Shown here one piece after another: positions 5,780 through 15,612 of a stretch of 64,000 nt of DNA (position 1 is its first letter; each line of letters begins with the position of its first letter). The notes beneath the pieces are model-generated. The model did not search any database, was not told the DNA's origin, and saw only the letters and a program-made list of their open reading frames with translations. Location: assembly GCF_000518865.1 (NCBI RefSeq), contig NZ_KI912515.1:1-64000 (forward strand), in the 5' to 3' direction. Position numbers and translations under genes: made by a program. Source of the stretch: Bacillus sp. J37 (lineage in GTDB: Bacteria > Bacillota > Bacilli > Bacillales > Bacillaceae).

Positions 5780-8701
5780 ATGAAAATTTCTGATGAATTG
5801 ATTAAGAATGATTCCTATTTTTTAAAGGGATATAAACTAATGAATTATCCTAAAGAAACAATCAATGAACCGGGTCTAAGAAATGCGCAAATTGGAGCAA
5901 TTCATGCAATTTCCTCGTATTTTACTATTAATCATTCTAGTGCTGCAATTGTTGTAATGCCTACCGGATCAGGTAAAACTTCTGTTTTAATGATGGCACC
6001 ATATGTATTAGGGGGGAAAAAGGTTCTTGTTGTTACTCCAAGCAGAATGGTTAGGGGACAGATTACCGAGGATTACAGCCAATTGATTACCCTTACTAGA
6101 GCCTGTGTATTTGATGACAGGATTGAAAGACCGAATGTATTTGAGATGGAACATTTGTTTAAAGAAGAAAATATTAATGATGTTCAAGAAGCACAAGTAA
6201 TTATAGCAACCCCAACATGTGCTTTATCTTTAACAAAAAACACTGAGGCCTACAAGTTAATAGATTTAGTTCTGATTGACGAGGCACATCACGTTCCAGC
6301 AAAGACTTGGGAGCAAATACTCGTAAATATGGGACACGCTAAACAAATATTATTTACTGCGACACCCTTTAGACTAGATAATAAAGAGATAAAAGGAGAA
6401 ATAGTATTTAATTATCCACTCTCACTAGCTTATAGAGATGGTATTTTTGGAGAAATACAGTATATACCGATTGAAGAATTTTTTGAAAGGGATAAGCTTA
6501 TTGCAAAAAAAGCAGAAGAAGTTCTTCTAATAGATAGAGATAAAGGTTTGGACCATTATCTAATGGTTAGAACTAACTCAAAGAAAAATGCACTAGAACT
6601 GGAAAGGCTTTATAGAGAGATTACAACTTTAAAACTAAAAAGAATAGACAGCTCTATGTCAAACTCAACAATAAAAAAGAGTATTACAGATTTAAAAGAA
6701 CGAAAACTAGATGGAATTATATGTGTGGATATGTTAGGTGAGGGGTTTGATTTCCCAAATCTAAAGATTGCTGCAATTCATGCGCCACATAAATCCTTAG
6801 CAAACACTTTGCAATTTATTGGTAGGTTCGCAAGGACCAATGCCAAAAATATTGGAGTAGCTAAATTTATAGCAATGAACGATAGTGAGTTAATAATTGA
6901 AAATCAGACTCTATATACTAGTGATTCCGTTTGGCAAGACATGATTATCGATATGAGTGAAGGGAAGATTAAGGAAGAAGAGTCGACCAAGGAGTATATA
7001 GGTGAGTATCAGAATTACAATGATAAAAAAACAGCAGGGCTAAAAGGATTATCATTACATGGTATTAGACTAAACTGTCATGCAAAAATCTATAAAGTTG
7101 TAGGATTCAATAAAACTGCAGAATTTCCCGAAGCTTGTAAAATTGAATATGGTCCATATTTAAATGAGCAGGACAACACCGTTATTGCAATAGGTAAAAA
7201 TACAATGTCACCAAAATGGTTTATTGGAGATAATGTAAAGGATGTAGAGAATCTTTTATATTTAGTACACTTTCAAAAAGAGACGAACCTCCTTTTTATT
7301 TATTCACAAGTTAAAAGTGAAATTGTTTATGAAGGAATAGTAAACTCATTTTGTACTTTTTATGAAAAGATTCCTAAACATGAAATGAATAGAGTGCTTG
7401 GAAACTTACGCGATTTCGAAATTTTTAACTCTGGGATGCAAAATAGATATAATGATTCCGGTGAATCATATAGAATTTCAGCTGGTATTGATGTTAGCCA
7501 ATCTATAGATCCTAGCAGTGGTAAATTGTATTCCGCAGGCCATGTATTTTGCAAGGCTTTAACAGAGGAAAGTGCCATTACTATAGGATATAGTAGTGGT
7601 TCTAAAATGTGGAGTAGTGCTTATGCTTCGTTAAGAGATTATATTAAATGGTGCGATAATAACGGATTGAAGATATCTAATAATAAACTTGTTGTAAAGA
7701 CAAATACAAATTATGATTATTTGCCTATACCAAGTAGACTGCAAACTTATGCTTCAAATATCTTTATGACGGATTTCTCTTGGAAAACTTACAGTAATCC
7801 TCCTGCAGTATTTTTAGCAGGAAATAATGAGGTCCAAGGTACTTTATTAGATTTATCATTAAAAATAAAAGAGCTAAAAAAAGATAAAATTCACATATTG
7901 ATTTCTTTGAGGGACGCTGATGAAGAAGTAATTTGTGATGTAAATGCTAAATATACTTCAAACGGAAGTAAAATCCTAGTTTCAGAAGGTCATAAACAAA
8001 TACCTATAACAGAGTATTTAGATAACAATCCTCTAGTTTTTAGAACGACGGATGATATTATGATACAAGGTATAGAAGTAAGTGAAGGAGATCCGAATGC
8101 GATTACGTTCAGCAAAGAGAATATTGTACCTATCGACTGGATTGAAGAATACAGTACGGATATCAGAGTAGAAGTTAATGATCCCAGATATCATCCACAT
8201 GAAAAATCCATACAGACAACGTTGGGGGAGATTTTGGAGAGTAATAGTGACTATAAGTATATAATCTACGATCATTCAAGAGGGGAGATAGCTGATTATA
8301 TTACAGTGTACGAAAATAAGACCTCATATGACATTACTTTCTTTCATGTGAAAAAGATGTCTGCTACTAATTATAATAGTGATGTAAATGATATTTATGA
8401 AGTAGCAGGTCAAGCAGTAAAATCTATAATTTGGCTTAAAACTAAAGCCATTCTTTTAAGAAAGATTGAAGATAGAAGGAAGTCTAACCATTGTATTTTT
8501 TTACGTGGTGATTATGAGCAATTTAAAAAAGAACTTAGGAGTATTGAGAAACAGATTACTGGGAAAATTGTTATTGTTCAGCCGTCAATAAGTAAGGAGA
8601 CATATATGCCAGATAAGATTCAAGAGGTGTTAGCTGCATCAAGATATTATATTAGCAACTCTGGAAGGGTGAAAAGTCTTGAGGTTTGGGGAAGTAAATA
8701 G
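5780..8701 (+). CDS. SF2 DEAD/DEAH helicase with nuclease-like C-terminus
   Basis: This is a 973-residue cytoplasmic protein. Motifs seen are Walker A PTGSGKT (61-67), DEAH (167-170), the motif III-like FTATPFRLD, and in the second RecA domain GEGFDFPNLK and FIGRFART (motif VI). This layout is like type III/Res-type restriction helicases. A long middle region has no recognised fold. Near the C-terminus come GEIADYI (about 835-841) and FFHVKK (854-859), then YEVAGQAVKS, which looks like a divergent PD-(D/E)xK nuclease core with His in place of Glu. It stands alone between mobile-DNA genes and a strong terminator. I infer a single-gene anti-phage or anti-plasmid role; a DNA-repair role is the alternative. 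RBS GAGGA precedes ATG 5780. Confidence 0.8.
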   Translation: MKISDELIKNDSYFLKGYKLMNYPKETINEPGLRNAQIGAIHAISSYFTINHSSAAIVVMPTGSGKTSVLMMAPYVLGGKKVLVVTPSRMVRGQITEDYSQLITLTRACVFDDRIERPNVFEMEHLFKEENINDVQEAQVIIATPTCALSLTKNTEAYKLIDLVLIDEAHHVPAKTWEQILVNMGHAKQILFTATPFRLDNKEIKGEIVFNYPLSLAYRDGIFGEIQYIPIEEFFERDKLIAKKAEEVLLIDRDKGLDHYLMVRTNSKKNALELERLYREITTLKLKRIDSSMSNSTIKKSITDLKERKLDGIICVDMLGEGFDFPNLKIAAIHAPHKSLANTLQFIGRFARTNAKNIGVAKFIAMNDSELIIENQTLYTSDSVWQDMIIDMSEGKIKEEESTKEYIGEYQNYNDKKTAGLKGLSLHGIRLNCHAKIYKVVGFNKTAEFPEACKIEYGPYLNEQDNTVIAIGKNTMSPKWFIGDNVKDVENLLYLVHFQKETNLLFIYSQVKSEIVYEGIVNSFCTFYEKIPKHEMNRVLGNLRDFEIFNSGMQNRYNDSGESYRISAGIDVSQSIDPSSGKLYSAGHVFCKALTEESAITIGYSSGSKMWSSAYASLRDYIKWCDNNGLKISNNKLVVKTNTNYDYLPIPSRLQTYASNIFMTDFSWKTYSNPPAVFLAGNNEVQGTLLDLSLKIKELKKDKIHILISLRDADEEVICDVNAKYTSNGSKILVSEGHKQIPITEYLDNNPLVFRTTDDIMIQGIEVSEGDPNAITFSKENIVPIDWIEEYSTDIRVEVNDPRYHPHEKSIQTTLGEILESNSDYKYIIYDHSRGEIADYITVYENKTSYDITFFHVKKMSATNYNSDVNDIYEVAGQAVKSIIWLKTKAILLRKIEDRRKSNHCIFLRGDYEQFKKELRSIEKQITGKIVIVQPSISKETYMPDKIQEVLAASRYYISNSGRVKSLEVWGSK

Positions 8702-8718
8702 TATGCCCGGAATACAAA

Positions 8719-8754
8719 AATAGGACAGGAGAGTATCTCCTGTCCTATTTTTTT
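8719..8754 (+). terminator. Rho-independent terminator after helicase gene
   Basis: AATAGGACAGGAG pairs with CTCCTGTCCTATT around a 5-nt loop and is followed by a run of T's. It starts 17 bp after the stop codon. Confidence 0.9.
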
Positions 8755-9149
8755 GCCTCTTAAATAACCACGGTGAACCGTATCATAAATAGCACTTAGT
8801 AGTTTTTTTGAATTATTATGATTGAAGTGAATTATGTGGTACAACAAACTGCAAAAATTGAACTACATTCAATGTTGAATCATTTTAGTTAAAGTTTAAA
8901 CAAAATGTTAGTTAACCTAATGTCCGTCATATCATAAAACCATTGGAGAAAATTTTCTGATGGTTTTTATTTTATGCAAGCAGTATAAGTGAAGGAATTC
9001 CTGTATAGATAGTAGTAGGGTAAATAATAGGAAATTTGGTAACGATCGTTTCCTTTAATAAGCAGGTATGCATGTATGAACATATATGCTGTAATAGTGG
9101 TAGAATAATAGTTTAAATTGTTTTAAGTAGTCAAAGAAGTGAGGAATTG
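8755..9149. other. Intergenic region with a second hairpin
   Basis: About 395 bp without a gene. At 8936-8968 AAAACCAT and ATGGTTTT flank the dyad AGAAAATTTTCT, a terminator-like hairpin with T's on the plus side. The perfect dyad AACGATCGTT lies at 9041-9050, upstream of the radical SAM gene, and could be an operator. Confidence 0.45.
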
Positions 9150-10031
9150 ATGGTGAAAAAATTCAAGAAGTTTTACTTAGAGATTACAAGTGTATGTAAT
9201 CTTGCATGCAGCTTTTGTCCGCCAACGGAACGACAGAAGCAATTCATTTCTGTGGAGGATTTTTCTAAGAGATTAGACCAAATAAAACCACACACAGACT
9301 ACATTTATTTACATGTGAAAGGTGAGCCGCTGCTCCACCCTAAAATAGACCAATTGTTAGAATTAAGTCATGAAAAGGGATTTAAAGTTAATATCACAAC
9401 AAATGGAACATTAATTAATAAAAAAAGAGAAAAATTATTAAATAAGCCTGCGCTTAGACAAATGAACTTCTCACTCCATAGCTTTGATGGTCATATTGGT
9501 TCTAAAGATAAGGAAGGGTATGTGAGAAGTATTCTTTCTTTTATTAAAGAAGCAACGAGCCAATCAGACATGATTGTTTCGCTAAGATTATGGAATCTTA
9601 CACAAGATAATGTGACGAATATTGAAAGAAAACGAAATAGAGATTTACTAGAAATGATTGAGAACGAATTTGAGTTAGATTACAAAATTGAAGAGAAGGT
9701 CGTTCCTGGAAGCGGTGTGAAGATTGCGGATCGTATCTTTATCAATCAAGATTACGAGTTTCAGTGGCCTGCGTTACATGAAGAAGAAGATGATGGCAAG
9801 GGCTTCTGCTATGGCCTGCGAAATCAAGCAGGTATTTTAGCAAATGGAACTGTTATTCCTTGTTGTCTAGATGGTGAAGGTGTTATCAATCTTGGAAATA
9901 TTAATGATCATTCATTTTCTGATATTATCGAGATGGATAGAGCAAAAAACCTTGTAGATGGTTTTTCACAAAGAGTGGCAGTGGAGGAACTATGTAGAAA
10001 ATGCGGATATCGCAAAAGGTTTGGAAAATAA
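9150..10031 (+). CDS. Radical SAM/SPASM-domain protein
   Basis: It encodes 293 residues. The radical SAM cluster motif is CNLACSFC, with Cys 16, 20 and 23 numbered from ATG 9150. The SAM-binding GE motif appears as VKGEPLLHPK and the strand motif as NITTNGTL. The C-terminal part has extra cysteines in SPASM style (GFCYGLRNQAG, IPCCLDGEG, LCRKCGYRKR), probably binding an auxiliary Fe-S cluster. SPASM enzymes commonly modify peptides or proteins, but no precursor peptide is seen beside it, so the substrate is unknown. GAGGA lies 4 nt before ATG 9150; TTG 9147 and GTG 9153 are also in frame and possible. It is a single-gene unit. Confidence 0.85.
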   Translation: MVKKFKKFYLEITSVCNLACSFCPPTERQKQFISVEDFSKRLDQIKPHTDYIYLHVKGEPLLHPKIDQLLELSHEKGFKVNITTNGTLINKKREKLLNKPALRQMNFSLHSFDGHIGSKDKEGYVRSILSFIKEATSQSDMIVSLRLWNLTQDNVTNIERKRNRDLLEMIENEFELDYKIEEKVVPGSGVKIADRIFINQDYEFQWPALHEEEDDGKGFCYGLRNQAGILANGTVIPCCLDGEGVINLGNINDHSFSDIIEMDRAKNLVDGFSQRVAVEELCRKCGYRKRFGK

Positions 10032-10179
10032 GGTTACAAACCTTCATACAGTCTGTGGAGTAAGTTTATCACTATTGTGAAGTCAAGATGGACAAGTCTT
10101 ATACCCGGAAATCTCCTTGTTTTCGGGTACGAGGTTTTCCAGCTCCTATAAAAGGGACGTTAAGCCAGTTCTTGGTCAT

Positions 10180-10656
10180 TTATGAGTTATGCTTTGGCTG
10201 TTTGAACACTTCATCCTGCCACAGTTGATAAAGATAGATGATAAACGCAAAACCGACCATCATAGCAACAATAGCAATTGTAGGTAAAGTCGATTCACTC
10301 GAAACAATCCCCATCCGTTGCCATATCGGGTATATGAGGTACATAAATAATCCATCCAAGAGTATATTGACAATCAAATACATCCAAAATTTTCCGAAAG
10401 TAAAGTGAAAGATCCAGATAACTATAACTAAATATGCTCCATACACCCAAGGAATAGGGATGACTTTATCCCACCCGAACAGACTGGAACCTGCCTCTTT
10501 CCACCATCCGTAATGGTAAGCCGCTTGATATGCCAAGGTATGAATAACGGTCATAAATAGAGCGACCGGCATGTACCTGCGTACAGTATCCATTTTCAAA
10601 AAGGATAAGGACACCCAAGGTAATATTAAGAGTAACCAGAGAAAAATCTGTTTCAT
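10180..10656 (-). CDS. Integral membrane protein of unknown function
   Basis: It encodes 158 residues with about five hydrophobic spans (roughly 3-20, 30-45, 70-88, 90-112, 124-145), a short basic C-terminal tail and a Trp/Tyr-rich loop. It resembles small Bacillus membrane proteins with no assigned role (CBO0543-like), a weak resemblance. It is monocistronic. A stem (ACCCGGAAA/TTTTCGGGT at about 10103-10128) lies past its 3' end. Confidence 0.65.
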   Translation of the reverse strand: MKQIFLWLLLILPWVSLSFLKMDTVRRYMPVALFMTVIHTLAYQAAYHYGWWKEAGSSLFGWDKVIPIPWVYGAYLVIVIWIFHFTFGKFWMYLIVNILLDGLFMYLIYPIWQRMGIVSSESTLPTIAIVAMMVGFAFIIYLYQLWQDEVFKQPKHNS

Positions 10657-10796
10657 GTCATGAATACCTCATATTAGTTTTATATGTAGTGTTACTCACG
10701 GTTCATATATTTATTCAATTTATCCCTAAAAGTAACTAAAAACACCGACTTGGTTAAGCAGCTGCTATTCCTATGTGTTATGGTGCTTAACTTTTT

Positions 10797-11288
10797 TTAA
10801 CACATAACAATCAATTTATAGGGAGTGGTTTGGGCTGGTATGCTCATTGTAGTAGGACCATATACAACAAGTAAATTTCGGTTTGTAGGATTTAAGGTGA
10901 AGAGTTGATCGTTGGGTAATAATATCGGAGTATAATTGGAAATATTTAATTGTAACTGACCATCGCTACTCACCAATTGACTGTCAAAATAGTCTACCTT
11001 CACATTTTGATAGGGGCTATCCTTTGCGATAATGAGAGCTTGATATTGGGGTGGGTAAATAAGAATAACTGGTACATTGACATCATAAAAACCAGTTACA
11101 CGGTCTCCGATTGAAACCATCACATGGTCAAGAAAATAGGTTGTTGGACTAATATCGAAATTTACTATCGTACCATCTCCTATTAATAAGGACATTAATT
11201 TGAAACATCCATTTAATTCCACATCTGAACCTGCTGAATAATCTTGAATCAGGGTAACCGTACCAGAGACAGAACTGAATTTTTTCAT
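10797..11288 (-). CDS. Conserved hypothetical beta-rich protein
   Basis: It encodes 163 residues with no signal peptide or membrane span. The sequence is beta-rich with turns such as YPPQYQALIIAK and VVYGPTTMSIPAQTTPYKLIV. Proteins with this ending, including the closing VMC-type tail, occur in Bacillus and relatives, but I know of no function. Start ATG 11288 has GGAGGCGAT immediately upstream. It is single and minus-oriented like its neighbours. Confidence 0.65.
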   Translation of the reverse strand: MKKFSSVSGTVTLIQDYSAGSDVELNGCFKLMSLLIGDGTIVNFDISPTTYFLDHVMVSIGDRVTGFYDVNVPVILIYPPQYQALIIAKDSPYQNVKVDYFDSQLVSSDGQLQLNISNYTPILLPNDQLFTLNPTNRNLLVVYGPTTMSIPAQTTPYKLIVMC

Positions 11289-11520
11289 TGAATCGCCTCC
11301 ATTTTTTGTGAATAATTAACAAAACTGAATTCTTTAAAAACTGAAGCTGAGGAGTTATTTCTATTAGCCTTATAAATTTTATGTTTTTAACGAATAGATA
11401 TTACTTAATAAATACTAATAAACAGTAGCTAAAATCTTTTAGAACGTAGGAAAATGATAATTATAGGTTGTTTTGCAAAGTTAGTATGTTGTTATTTATC
11501 AAATAGGCCATTACAGCAAA

Positions 11521-11564
11521 TAGGTTACGGACGCTCCCCACAAGTGGGTTTTGTCAGTAACCTA
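11521..11564. terminator. Inverted-repeat hairpin downstream of the siderophore operon
   Basis: TAGGTTACGGAC (11521-11532) and GTCAGTAACCTA (11553-11564) match at 11 of 12 positions, with an inner CCCCAC/TGGG stem. It is placed to end the minus-strand ABC operon, though the following T tract is poor. The remainder of 11289-11596 shows no gene. Confidence 0.5.
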
Positions 11565-11596
11565 TGAAAAATATCTCTTCACACAGGAACCAGTAT

Positions 11597-12415
11597 TTAA
11601 CTATGAATAAGTTCCCTAATCACATGATGCCGCCCAATCGGCACCACAGAAGGAGAACCCGATATAGGGTCATCTACCACAGTACAATGAAGACCAAAAA
11701 TATCTTCAATCAATGTACTTGTAATAACCTCTGCCGGATCGCCTTCTGCGACAAGCTTTCCTTTATGAAGGGCAAAAATATGGTCTGCATAGCGTGCTGA
11801 CAGGTTGATATCATGGAGAACCATGACAATGGTTGTTCCGTATTTTTGGTTAAGATCTGTTAGCAGATCGAGAATTTCGACTTGATAGGTGATATCTAAA
11901 TAGGTTGTCGGTTCGTCAAGAAACAAAATGTCTGTTTGCTGTGCCAGAGCCATTGCAATCCATACGCGCTGTCTTTGCCCGCCTGAAAGCTCATCAATAT
12001 GCCGGTCGGCAAATTCAGTGATTTTCATGATTTCCATTGCTTCACCAACAGCTTCATAATCTTTTTTTGTCCATCCTTTTAGGAATGTTTGGTGTGGAAA
12101 TCTCCCTCGACCAACTAAATCTGCAACGGTAATTCCCTCTGGAACAATTGGTGATTGTGGTAAAAGTCCTAATACACGGGCTAACTGTTTTGGTGGAATT
12201 TTATGAATTGGTTTTCCTCCCAAGGTAACTTGCCCGGAAGTAGGTTTAATCAGCCTGGCCATTGTTTTAAGCAGGGTAGACTTACCACAACCATTGGCTC
12301 CAATAATAATGCTTATTTTATTGCTTGGAATGGAAATACTTACATCATGTAGGATCGTTTTATTATCATATCCAGCGGTGATTCCTTCAGCTTGAAAAGC
12401 ATGTATCGGTTTCAT
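11597..12415 (-). CDS. Iron-siderophore ABC transporter ATPase (FecE/FhuC type)
   Basis: It encodes 272 residues: Walker A GANGCGKST (39-47), Q-loop LLPQSP, signature LSGGQRQR near 143, Walker B DILFLDEPTT near 163 and a switch His in VLHDINLSARYAD. It powers the two permeases encoded directly upstream. The start at 12415 touches the stop of the preceding permease gene, showing tight operon coupling. It is most like YusV/YfmF-type ATPases. Its C-terminal 40 residues follow the usual FhuC-family pattern. Confidence 0.92.
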   Translation of the reverse strand: MKPIHAFQAEGITAGYDNKTILHDVSISIPSNKISIIIGANGCGKSTLLKTMARLIKPTSGQVTLGGKPIHKIPPKQLARVLGLLPQSPIVPEGITVADLVGRGRFPHQTFLKGWTKKDYEAVGEAMEIMKITEFADRHIDELSGGQRQRVWIAMALAQQTDILFLDEPTTYLDITYQVEILDLLTDLNQKYGTTIVMVLHDINLSARYADHIFALHKGKLVAEGDPAEVITSTLIEDIFGLHCTVVDDPISGSPSVVPIGRHHVIRELIHS

Positions 12416-13446
12416 TATAAATCTCCCTTTCGGTTCATTCGGATTAGCAAGTAAATCAAGTACGGTGCTCCAAGAATACCTGTGATGACGCCTACAGGGT
12501 ATCTGGCAACGAATGCGAATTGTCCTACAAGATCTGATGCTAAAACTAAAATGATGCCAACAAGACCTGCTGGTATAATACTAGAGAAACCAACACCAAC
12601 TAGTCTTTTTGCAATAGGTCCCGAAAGGAACGCAATAAATGCGATAGGTCCTGTTGTAGCGGTAGCTAACGCAATAATAAGCACCGAACTGATAATAAGT
12701 ACAAATCGTGTCTTATTCGTATCGACTCCAAGTGATGTTGCTGCTTGTTCTCCAAGTTCTAACATATCTAATCGTTTCCCGAACGCGATAATAATTGGTG
12801 CAAAGATAAGAATTGTTATCATAAGAGGGTAGAGTTCCTCCATTTTAGCTCCATTTAGACTACCACTTAGCCATCTCATAGCAGTAGGGATATCCTGTTG
12901 TTGACCAATCAATAATAAGTAAGATACGACTGCATTCAGCATGGCTTGAATACCAATTCCTATTAAAATTAACCTGCCAATTGAAAAAGAAGTACCCTTT
13001 GATAATAGAAAAATAACGATTACTGTAGCAAGTCCACCAATAATAGAAGCAATCGAAACAAAGGTATTACTTGCATGAAGAACGATGATACAAAAAACAG
13101 CCGCAGCACTTGAACCAGTTGTTATTCCGATAACATTTGGATTTGCAAGGGGATTACGAAGCATCGTTTGAAATACATGTCCGGCAACACCGAAAGCAAA
13201 TCCTGCAAAAACACCTGCTATCATTCTTGGGAAACGAATTGTTCCCACTGCAAATGAGGCACCTTTTACTTTTTCACCAAGCAGAACGCTTATGACATCT
13301 GAAACAGGATAAATCGTGTTTCCCAGCATAAGCAATGTGCAGCAAAGAAAAAAGGCAATAATTGCAAGTAAGGAAGTCACGAGGATATAACGACGATGTC
13401 TCTTTTTTCTACCTATTATAATAAGATTTATAGATTCATTCATCAT
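12415..13446 (-). CDS. Iron-siderophore ABC permease, FecCD family (second)
   Basis: This 343-residue polytopic membrane protein (about nine to ten TM spans) has FecCD hallmarks: RFPRMIAGVFAGFAFGVAGHVFQTMLRNPLANPNVIGITTG near the N-terminus and GPIAFIAFLSGPIAKRLVG in the C-terminal half. It pairs with the other permease (13443-14477), overlapping its stop by 4 bp. Part of the Fur-controlled four-gene importer. Confidence 0.92.
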   Translation of the reverse strand: MMNESINLIIIGRKKRHRRYILVTSLLAIIAFFLCCTLLMLGNTIYPVSDVISVLLGEKVKGASFAVGTIRFPRMIAGVFAGFAFGVAGHVFQTMLRNPLANPNVIGITTGSSAAAVFCIIVLHASNTFVSIASIIGGLATVIVIFLLSKGTSFSIGRLILIGIGIQAMLNAVVSYLLLIGQQQDIPTAMRWLSGSLNGAKMEELYPLMITILIFAPIIIAFGKRLDMLELGEQAATSLGVDTNKTRFVLIISSVLIIALATATTGPIAFIAFLSGPIAKRLVGVGFSSIIPAGLVGIILVLASDLVGQFAFVARYPVGVITGILGAPYLIYLLIRMNRKGDL

Positions 13447-14477
13447 AACGTACGCATTTTCGCTTTCATAGTTATTAAAATTAAAATAGGAGCTCCAATA
13501 AATGCAGTAACAACACCAACCTCAAGCTCACCAGGGCTTCCTAAAATCCGACCGCATATATCTGATATAGTTAAGATAATGGCACCTGAAAGAGCTGACA
13601 TTGGGATAATATATCGTAAGTCAGGACCAATAATGAGTCGAATCACATGTGTTGCTAATAATCCTATAAATCCAATAGGACCTGCGAGTGCTGTTGCAGC
13701 ACCACACAATAATACTCCACCAAAGGCAGCAACAAGTCTAAGTGTTCCTGTACGTACACCTAATCCTGTAGCTGCTTCATCACCTAATGCTAATGCATTT
13801 AGTGCTGGAGCTGTGAAGATGGCGATTAGTATTCCGATAATAAGAAAAGGAATAAAAAGAGAGATAGAGCTCCAATTTCCTGATCCGACACTACCAACCT
13901 GCCAAAATCTAAATTGATCCATAACGTTTGAGCGGGGAATCATAATGGCCATAACAAGGGATGATAACGCAGCACTAGTAGCAGCACCCGCTAAAACAAG
14001 TTTAAGGGGCGTGGCACCGCCACTCCCCATCGAACCAATTCCGAATACAAAAATGGCAGTTATGATCGCTCCTGCTAATGCAAGCCAAATGTATTGACTA
14101 GCAGTACCAATATTTAAAAATGTTATTCCACAAACGACAAATAGTGCTGCACCTGTGTTAACCCCTAATATACTAGGGTCTGCAATAGGATTACGAGTGA
14201 CTGATTGCATCAGAGACCCAGAAACTCCTAATGCAGCACCACACATAATACTAAATACAGTTCTAGCAATTCTTTGGCGAACAACATTTGCTCCGTGAGT
14301 CTGTACTTCAGGATGGAATAAGCCGTCCATTAACTCATTCCATCCAACTGTTCGAGAGCCAAAAGCAAGAGAAGCCAATACACAAATACCGAGTAAGACA
14401 ATTGAAAGTATAAGTACTGCTATGAAATTTTTCGGTAAATGTAACTGCTTATTTTCTGAAACGGATATATTACTCAT
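13443..14477 (-). CDS. Iron-siderophore ABC permease, FecCD family (first)
   Basis: This 344-residue polytopic FecCD permease carries RQRIARTVFSIMCGAALGVSG, NPIADPSILGVNTGAALFV and the coupling region GPIGFIGLLATHVIRLIIG. It begins 1 bp after the binding-protein gene stop and overlaps the second permease gene by 4 bp. The B. subtilis yfiZ-yfhA pair is a likely relative, but the substrate cannot be read from sequence. Confidence 0.92.
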   Translation of the reverse strand: MSNISVSENKQLHLPKNFIAVLILSIVLLGICVLASLAFGSRTVGWNELMDGLFHPEVQTHGANVVRQRIARTVFSIMCGAALGVSGSLMQSVTRNPIADPSILGVNTGAALFVVCGITFLNIGTASQYIWLALAGAIITAIFVFGIGSMGSGGATPLKLVLAGAATSAALSSLVMAIMIPRSNVMDQFRFWQVGSVGSGNWSSISLFIPFLIIGILIAIFTAPALNALALGDEAATGLGVRTGTLRLVAAFGGVLLCGAATALAGPIGFIGLLATHVIRLIIGPDLRYIIPMSALSGAIILTISDICGRILGSPGELEVGVVTAFIGAPILILITMKAKMRTL

Positions 14478-14478
14478 T

Positions 14479-15552
14479 TTATTGAACTTTGCTTACAGCT
14501 TCTGAGAGTAATGTTAAGTACTCGTCAATTGAGTATTCAATTGCAAGTGGGCTAGGAGTTCCAGCTGCTGCAAGTGGAGTGTTATCTCCAATAATGACGA
14601 CAGAACCTCTCTCTACCGCTGGGATTTTTCCAAGGATTGGATCAGCCTGCAGAGTTGCAAGTGTATTTTCATCGCCGTATGATACCAAAATTTCAGCATC
14701 GTTAAGCATATCTGCATTTTCAGCACTTACTTCTATAAAGAAACTATTTGGATCAGTGATTTGACTTGTAATACTTTCAGGATATTCCATTCCTAACTCA
14801 TTAAGGAATGCACCACGTGGATCTCCTGGTGAGTAGATATAGAATTTAGATAAATCATCGGCACTAATACTTACGAATGCGGCCTTCTTACCTTTAATTT
14901 CAGCATGTTCATTTACTTTTTCTTCAATTAGTTTCTCTGTATCGGCAATCAGTTGTTTACCTTCTTCTTCCATTCCCATCCCCATTGCATTGTATGTAAC
15001 TTGTTCACGCCATGAAGCTACCCAAGGGCTGGTTTGATAGGCAACAACAGGAGCAATTTCACTTAATGTATCATATTCTTCTTGGGTAATACCTGAGTAT
15101 GCTGCAAGAATGACATCTGGATTAGAATCAGCAATTGCTTCAAAATCTAAACCGTCAGTATCTTGGAAAATAGTTGGCGTTTCGGCACCAAGTTCTTTTA
15201 TTTTATCTGCAGTCCAAGGTAGCATTCCGCTATCATCTTGAACACCGTAGTTTGCTGCTGAGAAACCTACAGGCACAACACCAAGAGCAAGAGCCACATC
15301 ATGGTTTGACCATTGAATCGTAGCAACACGTTCAGGCTTTTCTTCAATTGTTGTTTCACCAAGTGCATGTTTAATCACGATTGGATACTCTGTTGTTTCT
15401 TCTGATTCAGCTGTTTCCTTAGTAGATTCTTCAGTTGAGGTTGGTTCAGATTTTGCATTTGTCTGCTCACCACCTGAACAACCAGCTAGTGCGAGTAAAA
15501 GTATAAAAATTAGTAATGTTAAGAATAATGAAAATTTTTGTTTGGCAATCAT
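14479..15552 (-). CDS. Iron-siderophore ABC substrate-binding lipoprotein
   Basis: It encodes 357 residues with a lipoprotein signal peptide (lipobox LALAGC, Cys near 25) and then a Ser/Thr/Glu-rich linker (about 26-55). A FepB/FhuD-type periplasmic-binding fold follows (EKPERVATIQWSNHDVALALGV; NPDVILAAYSGI). It is exported and anchored outside the membrane to capture ferric siderophore. It is the first gene of the operon, directly behind a perfect Fur box. GGAAGG precedes the ATG. Confidence 0.92.
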   Translation of the reverse strand: MIAKQKFSLFLTLLIFILLLALAGCSGGEQTNAKSEPTSTEESTKETAESEETTEYPIVIKHALGETTIEEKPERVATIQWSNHDVALALGVVPVGFSAANYGVQDDSGMLPWTADKIKELGAETPTIFQDTDGLDFEAIADSNPDVILAAYSGITQEEYDTLSEIAPVVAYQTSPWVASWREQVTYNAMGMGMEEEGKQLIADTEKLIEEKVNEHAEIKGKKAAFVSISADDLSKFYIYSPGDPRGAFLNELGMEYPESITSQITDPNSFFIEVSAENADMLNDAEILVSYGDENTLATLQADPILGKIPAVERGSVVIIGDNTPLAAAGTPSPLAIEYSIDEYLTLLSEAVSKVQ

Positions 15553-15583
15553 TTTGTATATCCTTCCTTAATATGAGATTAAT

Positions 15584-15598
15584 TGATAATAATTATCA
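15584..15598. promoter_or_regulatory. Fur box
   Basis: TGATAATAATTATCA is a perfect 7-1-7 Fur site, 32 bp ahead of the binding-protein start. It lies downstream of the putative -10, where bound Fur would block the promoter when iron is plentiful. Confidence 0.9.
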
Positions 15599-15612
15599 AT
15601 ATCATTAATGTA

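Noticed and set aside
11564-11800. 78-codon plus-strand ORF
   Set aside because: Mostly antisense to the siderophore ATPase gene and lacks an RBS.
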